Source: CAYMFD01 sp964389475
GTDB taxonomy: Bacteria > Bacteroidota > Bacteroidia > Chitinophagales > Saprospiraceae
Reading direction: 5' to 3'
Assembly (NCBI GenBank): GCA_964389475.1
Contig: CAYMFD010000029.1
Coordinates: 1-33,871 of the forward strand
DNA length: 33,871 bases
The position numbers and the translations under genes are program-made. The notes below the pieces were generated by a model. The model was not told where the DNA came from, did no database searches, and was given only the letters and a program-made list of their open reading frames with translations. Every line of letters starts with the position of its first letter. The first letter of the stretch is position 1. This document shows, piece by piece, positions 17,233 to 26,856 of the stretch.

Positions 17233-20200
17233 CCTTTACTTGAGCCCTACCTGTGTGAATGGTGGGCAGCTCACCGGTACGCCTACCCTGGTAGCTAAAC
17301 GTCACGTCTATGTTGGCACCCACACGCCTAGTATAGCCTAGGTCCCACAGTACATTCCTACCACCCTGTAGACTTTGTAATAACTCATACTCAACGACTG
17401 AGCCTGTCTCCCCGTCGTAGATAATGTCGGCATACGATATCTCAGCATCTAGACTCTGTCGGCTAGCCGTCCTATAATTACAACCGATGGTGTACCGCTG
17501 TACCTTAGCGGTCTCTAAGTCTTGGATCGTCTGCCTGGCATCTTGATACTCATACGAGCCTGTGAGGCGTAGTGCATTGGTGGGCCTATACTGGATCGTA
17601 GGCTTAACGAACCAGTAGTCAATATCAAAGTTTCTGTTTTGAAACTGCTCACTGATTCCCCCTCTCACACCTTGCTCCGCATCGACGATAATATCTAAGT
17701 ATCTACGCAGGTTGACCCGCAGGCGAGAAAAGTAGGCCTGCCGAGTGCGGGTATCTGCTCCTACGATCTGGACTATCTTATTGGCCAGTGTCTTACGACC
17801 TACTTGCACATCATAGGTAGGATCACCTCTATTCCAAAATAAGGTGAGATTGACCGCTTGACTACCAGCGACTAGATTGGAATCAGCCAGAGAGAAATTG
17901 CCAATAGCCACTGCTGTTGACTCCTCATCGCTGACCTTGCTTGTGAGTCTGGTATTACCAATAAAACTAAGCTTGCTCAAGAGTCGAGTGGCAGTTCGTC
18001 TATCTGCCTCACCAGTAAATAATCGCTTCAAGTCGATGCGGATACTCTGATTAATAGACTGGTTATTAGTAGCGATAAACTCATTGTTAAACTGGCTCGT
18101 CCGCCTCCAGAACGACCTAGGATCATCGGGTCTGTAGACGAAAAGGCTCTGATCTAACCCCTGATTATCCTCCCCGAGGTAGACATACTCTCCGAGGTCA
18201 GGATTCTCTACTTGAAAGTAGACGAACTCCTGCTTAGGCTCCTGACCTGCGTCTAGGGCAAAACTCGATGTCGTAACCAACCAGTTATTCTTAGTCGACC
18301 AGTCAAGGTCTAGACGGCCCACCAAGGTATTGGTCGGATCGGTGGTAAGGAGGTCGGCCCTCGCTACATCTAGCGTACGTATACCACCACTCCACTGGAT
18401 ACGCAGCGACTCACTCGGCCTGTATGTCTGCTGTGCTTCGATCATCGTACCGCCGCTTACATGGACCCATTCTTTTTCAAATGGCAGGCGGTCTCTCCTG
18501 TGTGTCACCTTAAACTGAGTGGCAAAGGAGCCCGACGAAGGACCTGACAGAATCAATCTCGACAGGTCGTAGGAGATAGCGAGAGGAGAGAAGTCACCTG
18601 AGATACGATCCCGAGACTGGTTATGCTCGACCTCATTATATATGGTAATACTATAACCTGGTAGCTTTGCGAAGTTATGCGTTAGCGTCACCTTGGGTCT
18701 GTAGAAGGTAGAGGCAAGCGCTTGATCAGTACTAGAGGTCAGATTACCGATGACATCGAGGCTCCACCTCTTGTCACTATACTGCAGTCGAGAGATGTGT
18801 CGATTACCTTGGTACAAGCCCTGCCGTGTGAATCCCTTGTAAGCATAGGAGGCCGAGAATGCCTGACGCTTATACGCAAGAGCGGCTGTATACAAGTACT
18901 CCTGGCGGTCGCTAGAGCGGTTATCTAGATTCCAATCTCTTGCAAACTCTTGAGCCCTGAATGGATTGAGACGGGTAAAACTAGCGCCGACAGCCTCTAC
19001 CTCAGCACTTACCTGCAGTCTACTGAGCGAGTCCCTGCTCATAACAAAAGCCCTACTTACGTCTAAGTGAGCGGCATATCCACCATTGTCCTGATCGCCT
19101 ACCGTACTAAGTCGATTGAGGTCCGAGCGGCTGAGGGCTATCTCGCTATTGACATCAAAACCTGCTAGCCTAGCACCTCTTAATCCAGTAGTCACCATCT
19201 GCTGCTGCTGTGGTGCTATGAGCTGTATGGACGGTATATAGTTACCCATGCCTGCACCCACATATTGGTACACTCGACCATTGACATTAAGATTATTAGC
19301 TATCTCATAGTCACCAGCCCCATCTACCACCTCACTAAAGGTCACGCTGAGCGACTGCTCTGTCGGCATAGGATTAAAGACTAGTACAGAGTCACCGTCA
19401 TCTATCCGCCAGTCGTATAATATGCGAGCACTATTCTCATCTAGCGAGGCCGTAGATCGTACACCGCTGCGACGAGCTGCCAGCGGATCATCACCCGCTA
19501 GGCTCAAGGTCCTGACATCAAGACTATCTAGTGTCAGGGTACCCGTAGCTGTACGACTATCTTGCTCGCTGTAGAGATTGAGGTAGTAGGCGCCGTTGCC
19601 AGTGAGCCATTCATTATCGACGGCATAGACCGTACGGAGGTAGGACTGATCAGAGTACTCGAACTCTACGACTACTCGCTCATCCTTAGTGATAAGCCTG
19701 GTGGGTGTAAAGGTGACCTCTGCCCTATTGTAGTCGATCACGTAGTCGTACTCATACCCCCGCTCCATCAGGCGGCCATCGATGTAGACTCGCTCAGAGC
19801 CCGACTGGATAATGATAAATCGCTCTCCGTTATTTCCTTGCAGCTTATAGGGTCCTTGATTGCCCTCCACAGTCATCAATGTTTGCCTGGCGAACTTACC
19901 CCTAGCGGCGGCAGCGCTAGCCCTAGTCCGTAGTCGATTTCGCTTAAAGGCCTGCTCATGCTCGATAGATAGGCCCTGCAACCTCTTATTGTAGACACTA
20001 AAGTAACCTTGAGGATTAAGCAGGTTATAGTCACCCGCGACCACACTGGTCTCATCCTTTGACAGTTTGATATAAACACGGTCAAACTCTTGTAAGACTT
20101 GCGTATTGCCCTCAGGCTGGATGGGTATGTTCTCATCACTGATCGCAGCGACGATCTCTACCCCCTCGCCTATATCTCCCGCCAGCTGTAGGTTGAAGTT

Positions 20201-20653
20201 GCTATTAAGCACTAGTGACTGTGCATTACCTACAGAGAATCCACGGCTGAAGCTACCTGCATAATTTAGATTTTTGGCCCCCAGAATACCTGTCGACCTG
20301 TCTTGACTAGGTCGATACTTGTAGCGAGGAGCGATGGCAATGTCTTGCCGCTGCATCTCAGAGGTATCTAGTAAGCGATAGACTGATTCTACATCGAAGT
20401 CAAATACCCTAAAGCTAACCTCTAGCGTATCCCATGTGTACGTAGTATCAAATGATATCAAGTTGTTGTCTACTGCAAAAGGAATAGCGGGATCTGCCAC
20501 TACCGTACCAGGGACGATCGTATACTGGCTCTGGTAGGTGTGGTCGCCGCTGACGAGACGTACTGTCTGCATACTAGTATCCCCTACCGTCTGTGCTATG
20601 GCACCACTGATCGCTAAGAAGTGTAGTATGGTATAGGTAATAATATGCTTCAA
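17222..20653 (-). CDS. Large outer-membrane beta-barrel-like protein of unknown function
   Basis: ~1143 residues. No ATG is available: an in-frame stop lies at 20702-20704, so translation starts at a TTG, either 20680 or 20653. I prefer 20653 because it gives a compact signal peptide (MKHIITYTILHFLAISGAIAQ) and has a near -7 box (TACCTTTC) eight bases upstream. After ~120 residues comes a conserved-looking block with GSFSRGFSVGNAQSLVLNS, AAISDENIPIQPEGNTQ and EFDRVYIKLSK. This resembles blocks in very large Bacteroidota outer-membrane proteins, including SprA, though the protein is half SprA's size. The rest has alternating strand patterns and ends in Phe (QVKATF), as in BAM-assembled barrels. 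Function unknown; secretion or transport is possible. Confidence 0.8.
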   Translation of the reverse strand: MKHIITYTILHFLAISGAIAQTVGDTSMQTVRLVSGDHTYQSQYTIVPGTVVADPAIPFAVDNNLISFDTTYTWDTLEVSFRVFDFDVESVYRLLDTSEMQRQDIAIAPRYKYRPSQDRSTGILGAKNLNYAGSFSRGFSVGNAQSLVLNSNFNLQLAGDIGEGVEIVAAISDENIPIQPEGNTQVLQEFDRVYIKLSKDETSVVAGDYNLLNPQGYFSVYNKRLQGLSIEHEQAFKRNRLRTRASAAAARGKFARQTLMTVEGNQGPYKLQGNNGERFIIIQSGSERVYIDGRLMERGYEYDYVIDYNRAEVTFTPTRLITKDERVVVEFEYSDQSYLRTVYAVDNEWLTGNGAYYLNLYSEQDSRTATGTLTLDSLDVRTLSLAGDDPLAARRSGVRSTASLDENSARILYDWRIDDGDSVLVFNPMPTEQSLSVTFSEVVDGAGDYEIANNLNVNGRVYQYVGAGMGNYIPSIQLIAPQQQQMVTTGLRGARLAGFDVNSEIALSRSDLNRLSTVGDQDNGGYAAHLDVSRAFVMSRDSLSRLQVSAEVEAVGASFTRLNPFRAQEFARDWNLDNRSSDRQEYLYTAALAYKRQAFSASYAYKGFTRQGLYQGNRHISRLQYSDKRWSLDVIGNLTSSTDQALASTFYRPKVTLTHNFAKLPGYSITIYNEVEHNQSRDRISGDFSPLAISYDLSRLILSGPSSGSFATQFKVTHRRDRLPFEKEWVHVSGGTMIEAQQTYRPSESLRIQWSGGIRTLDVARADLLTTDPTNTLVGRLDLDWSTKNNWLVTTSSFALDAGQEPKQEFVYFQVENPDLGEYVYLGEDNQGLDQSLFVYRPDDPRSFWRRTSQFNNEFIATNNQSINQSIRIDLKRLFTGEADRRTATRLLSKLSFIGNTRLTSKVSDEESTAVAIGNFSLADSNLVAGSQAVNLTLFWNRGDPTYDVQVGRKTLANKIVQIVGADTRTRQAYFSRLRVNLRRYLDIIVDAEQGVRGGISEQFQNRNFDIDYWFVKPTIQYRPTNALRLTGSYEYQDARQTIQDLETAKVQRYTIGCNYRTASRQSLDAEISYADIIYDGETGSVVEYELLQSLQGGRNVLWDLGYTRRVGANIDVTFSYQGRRTGELPTIHTGRAQVKATF

Positions 20654-20807
20654 AACCGTAGGAAAGGTACTGCTGACCAAGTAAGTAAACGAAGTTGACC
20701 CCTAGGATTGTACTACATCTTACATATCAAGCACAAATAACCCGGCAAAAAGTCGACTCCAAAAAAGCAAACAAACTGTCAATCAGTGATTTTCATATTG
20801 CACTTAT

Positions 20808-20836
20808 TTGTAATGTATTTGTTTTTCCTATCTTTG
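20808..20836 (+). promoter_or_regulatory. Strong candidate promoter ~200 bases upstream of the peroxidase gene
   Basis: TTG at 20808-20810, an 18-base spacer, then TATCTTTG at 20829-20836: the best -33/-7 pair found in the window. It predicts a start near 20843 and a ~190-base leader before the peroxidase ATG. The leader contains no clear gene, only very short frames, and I recognise no riboswitch in it. Confidence 0.55.
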
Positions 20837-20990
20837 TAGCCGTGTTTGGCATCATATTAGTAGTATATGTAATACTTAGATGATTAGCAATCACCACGTT
20901 CCAAAAAACAGCTGCTATTTTTCTCTTTGACCGACGTTGAAAGTCTCTTGTAATCAAGGTGTTACTGGGCAATCATGCGGTCAATATTTA

Positions 20991-20998
20991 TATATTTG
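20991..20998 (+). promoter_or_regulatory. Proximal -7 box of the peroxidase gene
   Basis: TATATTTG matches TAnnTTTG and lies 37 bases before the ATG, predicting a ~30-base leader. No well-spaced -33 TTG was seen. It may be a second promoter in addition to the one at 20808-20836. Confidence 0.4.
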
Positions 20999-21035
20999 CA
21001 ATTGGTTTTATGGCTGATTGCTCTGATATAGAACC

Positions 21036-22946
21036 ATGAACATATACCCACGATTTGTGAAAGCTGTAAGGCAATCCTTTTTCCTAGTAATCCTAAGCTG
21101 TGTGTGCACGCTGTTGCATGCACAAGATAATAGGTCTATAGATGGCTTTGGTAATAACCTGACCGCCGTAGAGGCGGGTACAGCAGGAGATCTCTTTACC
21201 AGATTAACATCAGCCACTTACCAAGATAATATAGGTAGTCCTGTCCTAGATGGTCCCAACCCTAGAGTTATATCCAACGAACTCTTTGCCCAACAAGACG
21301 CAAGAGAAGATAGCAAGTTGCTAAGTGACTTCAATTGGGTATTCGCACAATTTATCAAGCACGAGATATCGCACATGGTGGTATCACGTGATGAGACCCT
21401 CGAAAACATACTCGTACCAGAAGATGATGAGTTCTATGAGCCTGGCATGGTTATTACTACCAAGCGAGCTGTACCTGCTGAGGGTACTGGTATAGATGTA
21501 CCGAGAGCATATATCAATCAAGTAACCTCCTACATCGATGCTAGCAATGTATATGGTAGCGACGAGGATAGGGCCGCATGGCTGAGAACAGGCATAGATG
21601 GCAAACTCAAAATGTCTGAAGGCGACCTACTACCGTGGAATACGGTAGATGGAGAGTTTAATGGAGAAGTTGATGATCTAGCACCAAAGATGCTTGACGA
21701 GACTAACTCTATGGGCAAATACTTCGTAGCCGGAGATGTACGTGCTAATGAAAATCCACTATTGATCTCTCTACACACAATATTCTTGAGAGAGCATAAC
21801 AGGGTCTGCGATGAGCTGATGCTAAGACATCCGCAGTGGAATGACGAGCGATTATACCAAAGAGCAAGGAAGATAGTAGGTGCTATCATGCAGTCTATCA
21901 CTTACAACGAGTGGCTGCCGACGTTAGGTCTGCAAGTACCTACCTATACAGGTTATGATGCTGGACTAGAAACTAAAATATCGAATGAGTTTGCTGTAGC
22001 GGCCTTTGAAATTGCTAGTACACTAGTTAACAATAGCATCCTACGAATGGACTATGATGGGTCTGAAATGATCCAAGGTAACATACCACTGGCTGATGCA
22101 TTCTACGATCCTGAAAACATACTGTATGTCGATGGTATAGATGCCTATATCAAAGGTATGGCGGCACAAGTACAGCAAGATCTCGACTGTAAGATGATCG
22201 ATGCGGTAAGGAACTTTAGCTACGCAGAAGGTAGAGGTACAGATAGAGCCGCCGTTACGATCAATAAGGGAAGAGATACTGGTCTACCTTCTTATAACCA
22301 GATGCGTCGAGAGCTAGGCCTACCGGTCTACAGATCATTCGATGACTTGACTACCGATCAGGAAGCCGTACAAGTTCTTACTGATCTATATGGTAGCATC
22401 AATAATTGTGATGCATGGGTAGGCCTCATGGCTGAAGATCATCTACCGAACAGCATGTTTGGTCAGATGACTGGAAAAATTATTGAAACACAGTTCCAGC
22501 TACTACGAGATGGTGACCGATATTACTATGAGAATGATGACGTGCTTCTTGATGCCGACATCGCCATCATAGAGTCTTCCACCATGTCTGATCTTGTACT
22601 TCGCAATACGGGTATAGATCTTATGCAAGACAATGTCTTCAGGGCACTAGCGCATGAAAATCTACCTATCGGTCCAGACTTGACGCCACTCCACCTAGAG
22701 GCAACAGTCTACCCTAACCCAGCTGATGATTACATCGTAGCTAAGTTTTACCTCGATACCGAATCAGTAGTAGATATCGCTATCGTCAACAGTATCGGCG
22801 TAACGATTATGAATAAGAGCATCACAGCACTAGCTGGCGATAATGTTATAAGAATGCACCTCGACGATGATGTACAACAAGGTACGTATCACATTATGCT
22901 CAATAGTAGAGACAAGCATAAGACGCTTTCTTTTGTAAGACTCTAG
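21036..22946 (+). CDS. T9SS-exported animal-type heme peroxidase lacking the proximal His
   Basis: 636 residues: signal peptide (to ~LLHAQ, residue 30), a peroxidase domain of the animal (peroxidasin/myeloperoxidase) superfamily, and a type A sorting domain from about residue 550 (VYPNPADDYIV ... GTYHIMLNS). Family marks are NQVTSYIDASNVYGS, AGDVRANENPLL (Arg236 and Glu239, matching myeloperoxidase Arg239 and Glu242), HTIFLREHNR, and INKGRDTGLPSYN. Distal His109 is present in QFIKHE, but the Asp that normally links to heme is Lys108. The proximal-ligand motif, normally FRFGH, reads FEIAS: the ligand His is Ser328. It may therefore bind heme abnormally, use another ligand, or be inactive. It probably acts at the cell surface. 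Confidence 0.9.
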   Translation: MNIYPRFVKAVRQSFFLVILSCVCTLLHAQDNRSIDGFGNNLTAVEAGTAGDLFTRLTSATYQDNIGSPVLDGPNPRVISNELFAQQDAREDSKLLSDFNWVFAQFIKHEISHMVVSRDETLENILVPEDDEFYEPGMVITTKRAVPAEGTGIDVPRAYINQVTSYIDASNVYGSDEDRAAWLRTGIDGKLKMSEGDLLPWNTVDGEFNGEVDDLAPKMLDETNSMGKYFVAGDVRANENPLLISLHTIFLREHNRVCDELMLRHPQWNDERLYQRARKIVGAIMQSITYNEWLPTLGLQVPTYTGYDAGLETKISNEFAVAAFEIASTLVNNSILRMDYDGSEMIQGNIPLADAFYDPENILYVDGIDAYIKGMAAQVQQDLDCKMIDAVRNFSYAEGRGTDRAAVTINKGRDTGLPSYNQMRRELGLPVYRSFDDLTTDQEAVQVLTDLYGSINNCDAWVGLMAEDHLPNSMFGQMTGKIIETQFQLLRDGDRYYYENDDVLLDADIAIIESSTMSDLVLRNTGIDLMQDNVFRALAHENLPIGPDLTPLHLEATVYPNPADDYIVAKFYLDTESVVDIAIVNSIGVTIMNKSITALAGDNVIRMHLDDDVQQGTYHIMLNSRDKHKTLSFVRL

Positions 22947-22999
22947 ATACATTCCCTTCTAGCTACAACAGTTGATCCTTTTAAGTATTTTTGACGGCA

Positions 23000-23007
23000 T
23001 AGCTTTG
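23000..23007 (+). promoter_or_regulatory. -7 promoter box of polA
   Basis: TAGCTTTG matches TAnnTTTG exactly and lies only eight bases before the polA ATG, so the transcript would be leaderless or nearly so. The nearest TTG (22972-22974) is 25 bases upstream, longer than usual. Confidence 0.5.
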
Positions 23008-23015
23008 CAACATCT

Positions 23016-25802
23016 ATGTCAGACAAAAAACTATTCCTACTAGACGGCCATGCCCTAGTATATCGAGCACACTTTGCATTTATCAACCGCCCTCTTATTA
23101 ATAGTAAGGGCATCAATACTAGTGCAATTACGGGCTTTACGCGTACCCTATGGGATATTATGCGTAAGCAGAAACCATCACATCTAGCGGTAGCTTTTGA
23201 TCCCAAGGGGGATACGTTTAGGCATAGAGACTTCCCCGCCTACAAGGCGAATAGAGAGGCACAGCCGGAGGACATACAAGTCGCCCTACCCTACGTCAAG
23301 CAGATACTCGAGGGTTTTAACATACCTACAATCGTAGTAGACGACTATGAGGCAGATGACGTAATAGGTACCCTCAGTAAGCAAGCAGAGCGGGAGGGAT
23401 TTACCGTATACATGGTGACCCCTGATAAAGACTATGCTCAGCTAGTATCTGACAACATCTACATGTACAAGCCCAGCCGGCAAGGCAATGGCATAGACAT
23501 CCTAGGCGTCCCGGAAATACTCGAAAAATGGGATATAGCCAACGTCAGTCAAGTGATCGACGTCTTGGGGCTACAGGGAGATAGTGTGGACAACATACCT
23601 GGTATCCCTGGCATAGGTGCTAAGACGGCCGTCAAGTTGCTCAAGCTATATGGTAGTGTCGAAGGCTTACTGGCCAATACCGACAAGCTCAAGGGTAAGC
23701 AAAAAGAAAAGGTCATAGAATATGCGGAACAGGGCCTACTCTCCAAAAAGCTGGCAACGATCAGTCTAGATGTCCCTATCCAGTTTAATGCTCAGACATA
23801 CAAGATCGAGAACTTTGACCGAGACAAGCTCAGTAAGATCTTTAAGGAGCTAGAGTTTAGGACGCTGGCACAGCAGATATTCGGAGAGCATACCGACACT
23901 CAATCCACACAAGGCGACCTCTTTAGTAGTAACGCGACAGTACCCAGCGCCGGTAAGGCCAATGCTCCAGCGAAGTACAATGTCGTCTCTAAAAATATCA
24001 ACAATGTAGCCCATGAGTACCTCCTAGTAGACACCCTAGCAGGGATGCAAACACTAGCGGACTCACTACTACAGCAAGAGCTTGTGAGCTTTGATACAGA
24101 GACGACGAGCATAGATGCCCACCAAGCCGAACTCGTAGGACTAGCATGGTCGTATAAGAGCAATGAGGCCTACTACGTACCTGTGCCCAGTGATCACGAG
24201 CAGATGCTAGAGATAGTGGAGATCTTCAGACCTATACTAGAGCATGACACGATCATCAAGGTAGGCCAAAACATCAAGTATGATATGAATATCATGAAGT
24301 GGTGTGGAGTCGATATACGAGGCCCTCTATACGATACGATGATCAGCCACTACCTCAGCGAACCCGATCTGCGGCATAAGCTCGACTACCTAGCAGAAGC
24401 CTACCTCTCTTACAAGATGGTACCTATCACTGACATCATAGGCAAGGGTAAGAAGCAACTGACTATGCGAGACGTAGAGGTCGACAAGGTCGTCGAATAC
24501 GCCGGTGAGGATGCAGACGTCACCCTACAGATCAAAGATCAACTGGATGAACTACTGACAGAAAACAAGCTAAGCGACCTATACTGGGATCTCGAAGCTC
24601 CGCTCATACCCGTACTCAGCGCTATGGAGTACGAAGGCGTAAGGATCAATCCTGACTTCCTCAATAACTACAGTAAGGAGCTAGGCAAGCTCATCAAGGA
24701 GCAGGAAGATAAGATCTACGAGGCCGCAGGTAGTGCATTTAACATAGGCAGTCCTAAGCAAGTCGGCCAGATCTTATTCGACAGATTAGAAATCCCCTAC
24801 AAGGGCAAGAAGACTAGCACAGGTCAGTACAGCACTAGTGTCGATAAACTCCAGGAACTAGCCAAAGACCACCCTATCGTGGCCGACATCCTCAACTACA
24901 GAAAGTATAGCAAACTCAAGTCGACCTACGTAGATGCCCTACCCAAATTGATTAATCCTAGGACGGGTCGCGTACACAGTAGTTACAACCAAGCTAGAGC
25001 AGCCACGGGCAGGCTCAGCTCCGAGAATCCTAACCTGCAAAACATCCCCATCAGAGATGACGCTGGTCGTGAGATCCGTAAGGCCTTTGAGGCTCGAGAC
25101 GCCGACCACATCCTCCTCGCTGCTGACTACTCTCAGATAGAATTACGCCTGATAGCCGAGATCAGCAAGGACGAGGCTATGCTCGCTGCATTTATAGAGG
25201 GCAATGACTTCCATAGAGCGACAGCCGCCAAGGTATACGATGTACCTTATGAGGAGGTTACACCCATGCAACGCCGCAATGCCAAGACCGTCAACTTCTC
25301 CATCACATATGGTGCAGGTGCAACTAACCTCAGCCAGCAGCTAGACATCAGTAGGCAAGAGGCCAAGGAGCTGATCGAGCAGTACTTCGTACAGTTTGCT
25401 GGACTGAAGCAGTACATGGATGATACCGTCGAGTATGCCCGTAAAAACGGCTACGTCTCTACCCTTCTAGGCCGTAGAAGAAACCTGAGGGATATCAACA
25501 GTCGTAATGGTATGATACGATCCAATGCAGAACGTATGGCCATCAATACACCTATACAGGGTACAGCGGCAGATATGATCAAGGTTGCTATGATCAATGT
25601 CCACAAGGCTCTCAGAGAGCAGAAGCTCAAGTCCAAGATGATCCTACAGGTGCATGATGAATTGGTCTTTGACGTTTACCGGCCAGAGCTAGAACAAGTG
25701 AAGGCACTGGTCAATGATCTCATGAAGAATGCAATGCCTGAGTTAAAAGTGCCGATCATCGTGGAGATGGATACTGGAGATAACTGGCTAGAGGCTCATT
25801 AA
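23016..25802 (+). CDS. polA: DNA polymerase I
   Basis: 928 residues, the usual length. All three activities look intact. The N-terminal 5'-3' exonuclease/flap domain (~1-290) has FLLDGHALVYRAH, DDYEADDVIGTLS and VTPDKDYAQLV. The 3'-5' proofreading domain has Asp360/Glu362 in SFDTETTS, then VGQNIKYDMN and YAGEDADVT. The polymerase domain has motif A with Asp704 (AADYSQIELR), motif B (RRNAKTVNFSITYG) and motif C with His880-Asp881-Glu882 (LQVHDELVFDV). It fills gaps and removes primers in replication and excision repair. A small zinc-ribbon gene follows nine bases after the stop. Confidence 0.98.
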   Translation: MSDKKLFLLDGHALVYRAHFAFINRPLINSKGINTSAITGFTRTLWDIMRKQKPSHLAVAFDPKGDTFRHRDFPAYKANREAQPEDIQVALPYVKQILEGFNIPTIVVDDYEADDVIGTLSKQAEREGFTVYMVTPDKDYAQLVSDNIYMYKPSRQGNGIDILGVPEILEKWDIANVSQVIDVLGLQGDSVDNIPGIPGIGAKTAVKLLKLYGSVEGLLANTDKLKGKQKEKVIEYAEQGLLSKKLATISLDVPIQFNAQTYKIENFDRDKLSKIFKELEFRTLAQQIFGEHTDTQSTQGDLFSSNATVPSAGKANAPAKYNVVSKNINNVAHEYLLVDTLAGMQTLADSLLQQELVSFDTETTSIDAHQAELVGLAWSYKSNEAYYVPVPSDHEQMLEIVEIFRPILEHDTIIKVGQNIKYDMNIMKWCGVDIRGPLYDTMISHYLSEPDLRHKLDYLAEAYLSYKMVPITDIIGKGKKQLTMRDVEVDKVVEYAGEDADVTLQIKDQLDELLTENKLSDLYWDLEAPLIPVLSAMEYEGVRINPDFLNNYSKELGKLIKEQEDKIYEAAGSAFNIGSPKQVGQILFDRLEIPYKGKKTSTGQYSTSVDKLQELAKDHPIVADILNYRKYSKLKSTYVDALPKLINPRTGRVHSSYNQARAATGRLSSENPNLQNIPIRDDAGREIRKAFEARDADHILLAADYSQIELRLIAEISKDEAMLAAFIEGNDFHRATAAKVYDVPYEEVTPMQRRNAKTVNFSITYGAGATNLSQQLDISRQEAKELIEQYFVQFAGLKQYMDDTVEYARKNGYVSTLLGRRRNLRDINSRNGMIRSNAERMAINTPIQGTAADMIKVAMINVHKALREQKLKSKMILQVHDELVFDVYRPELEQVKALVNDLMKNAMPELKVPIIVEMDTGDNWLEAH

Positions 25803-25811
25803 TACCGATTG

Positions 25812-26183
25812 ATGATGGCAAAGGAAGCAAGAAAGTGCATAGAATGCGGAGACACGATCACGGGTCGTAGAGATAAGAAGTTCTGCTGCGGTGATTGTAA
25901 GAACTCTTACAACAATCGCATGAACACCGATGCCAGCAAGTTCATCCGTAATATCAACAATACCCTCAGGAAAAATAGACGGATACTGGAGCAACTCAAT
26001 CCTAAGGGGACAACAAAAGTCTCAAAGACCGAGCTCCTAGACGAAGGCTTTAAGTTCAGCTACTTTACCAATGAGTATGTCACTAGGGGCGGCAAGGTCT
26101 ACCGTTTCTGCTACGACCAGGGCTACCTAGAACTAGAACCCAACAAATATGCGCTGGTGATCCGCAAGGAATATGTAGAGTGA
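25812..26183 (+). CDS. Small zinc-ribbon protein of unknown function
   Basis: About 123 residues starting at the first of two consecutive ATGs (25812, 25815). The N-terminus has a treble-clef or ribbon-like cluster: KCIECGDTI ... KKFCCGDCKN (C8, C11, C24/C25, C28 counted from the second Met). It is followed by a basic helical region (NNTLRKNRRILEQLNPKG) and a C-terminal beta-rich part (FKFSYFTNEYVTRGGKVYRF). This looks like a Bacteroidota-conserved protein with a nucleic-acid-binding flavour. It is cotranscribed with polA (9-base gap), which hints at a DNA role, but none is established. Confidence 0.85.
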   Translation: MMAKEARKCIECGDTITGRRDKKFCCGDCKNSYNNRMNTDASKFIRNINNTLRKNRRILEQLNPKGTTKVSKTELLDEGFKFSYFTNEYVTRGGKVYRFCYDQGYLELEPNKYALVIRKEYVE

Positions 26184-26192
26184 AGGCTTGTA

Positions 26193-26834
26193 TTAAAACT
26201 CTGGTGGTATGATATGCTTAAAGTGGCCGTTAAGGGCTGCCTTTCTGCGCAACTCCTCCATCCGGACGACATGTGGCACGAAGACCTTAAGATGATCCAA
26301 TACATATCGCTGCTGCTCCATAGCTGTAGTCATACGTAACACGACCACTTCCTGCTCTATAGTAAGTCCTATCTTATGGATGACGGTTGCCAGATCAAAG
26401 CCTTCGACGCTAGGTACCTTCACGTTGGTAATATCCATGTGATCGTAAAGGGATCGCAGCAAGTCTACTATCTGAATCATGGCTATCGGATCGCCGGCCA
26501 CGTCCCAGGATATAGCTTCTACCTCACCTCCAGGATACATTTTGTCCTGCATCTCCTCATAGTAATCGACTAGTCTGAATGTCCCTAAGGCTTGAGAAGA
26601 GACGTCCATCTTACCATCCTCATACCGCTTGGCTATGTGGTCTAGACGCATCTCTGTACCGATGTCAAGTAACTTGCCATCGCTCACAGGGACTATACCA
26701 AAAGTCCTACCAGTGACCTCACACTCCTGAAAAAGCTGTCTGTACCTGGGCTCGAATATGTGAAGGTTAACCGTTTCCTCAGGAAAGGCCACAAGGGATA
26801 GTGGAAAAAGGGGTAATTGCTTGGTCCTAGGCAT
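26193..26834 (-). CDS. LON substrate-binding-domain protein
   Basis: 213 residues consisting of the Lon N-terminal (LAN/PUA-like) domain only; the ATPase and protease domains are absent. The start LPLFPLSLVAFPEETVNLHIFEPRYRQL is diagnostic. Such stand-alone proteins are common in Bacteroidota and cyanobacteria; their function is unclear and they may bind unfolded substrates. It lies 22 bases downstream of the PorV/PorQ-family gene, so the two probably share a transcript. It converges with the zinc-ribbon gene with a nine-base gap and no terminator in between. Confidence 0.92.
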   Translation of the reverse strand: MPRTKQLPLFPLSLVAFPEETVNLHIFEPRYRQLFQECEVTGRTFGIVPVSDGKLLDIGTEMRLDHIAKRYEDGKMDVSSQALGTFRLVDYYEEMQDKMYPGGEVEAISWDVAGDPIAMIQIVDLLRSLYDHMDITNVKVPSVEGFDLATVIHKIGLTIEQEVVVLRMTTAMEQQRYVLDHLKVFVPHVVRMEELRRKAALNGHFKHIIPPEF

Positions 26835-26856
26835 GATTAACGGCTATATGACCGTA

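Noticed and set aside
17222..20680. Calling the large barrel protein SprA
   Set aside because: Only one block resembles SprA and the protein is about half of SprA's usual size; an unknown large barrel is safer.
20695..20883. A 62-codon plus-strand frame with a hydrophobic C-terminus
   Set aside because: It starts upstream of and runs through the -33/-7 promoter elements at 20808-20836, so it is unlikely to be translated.
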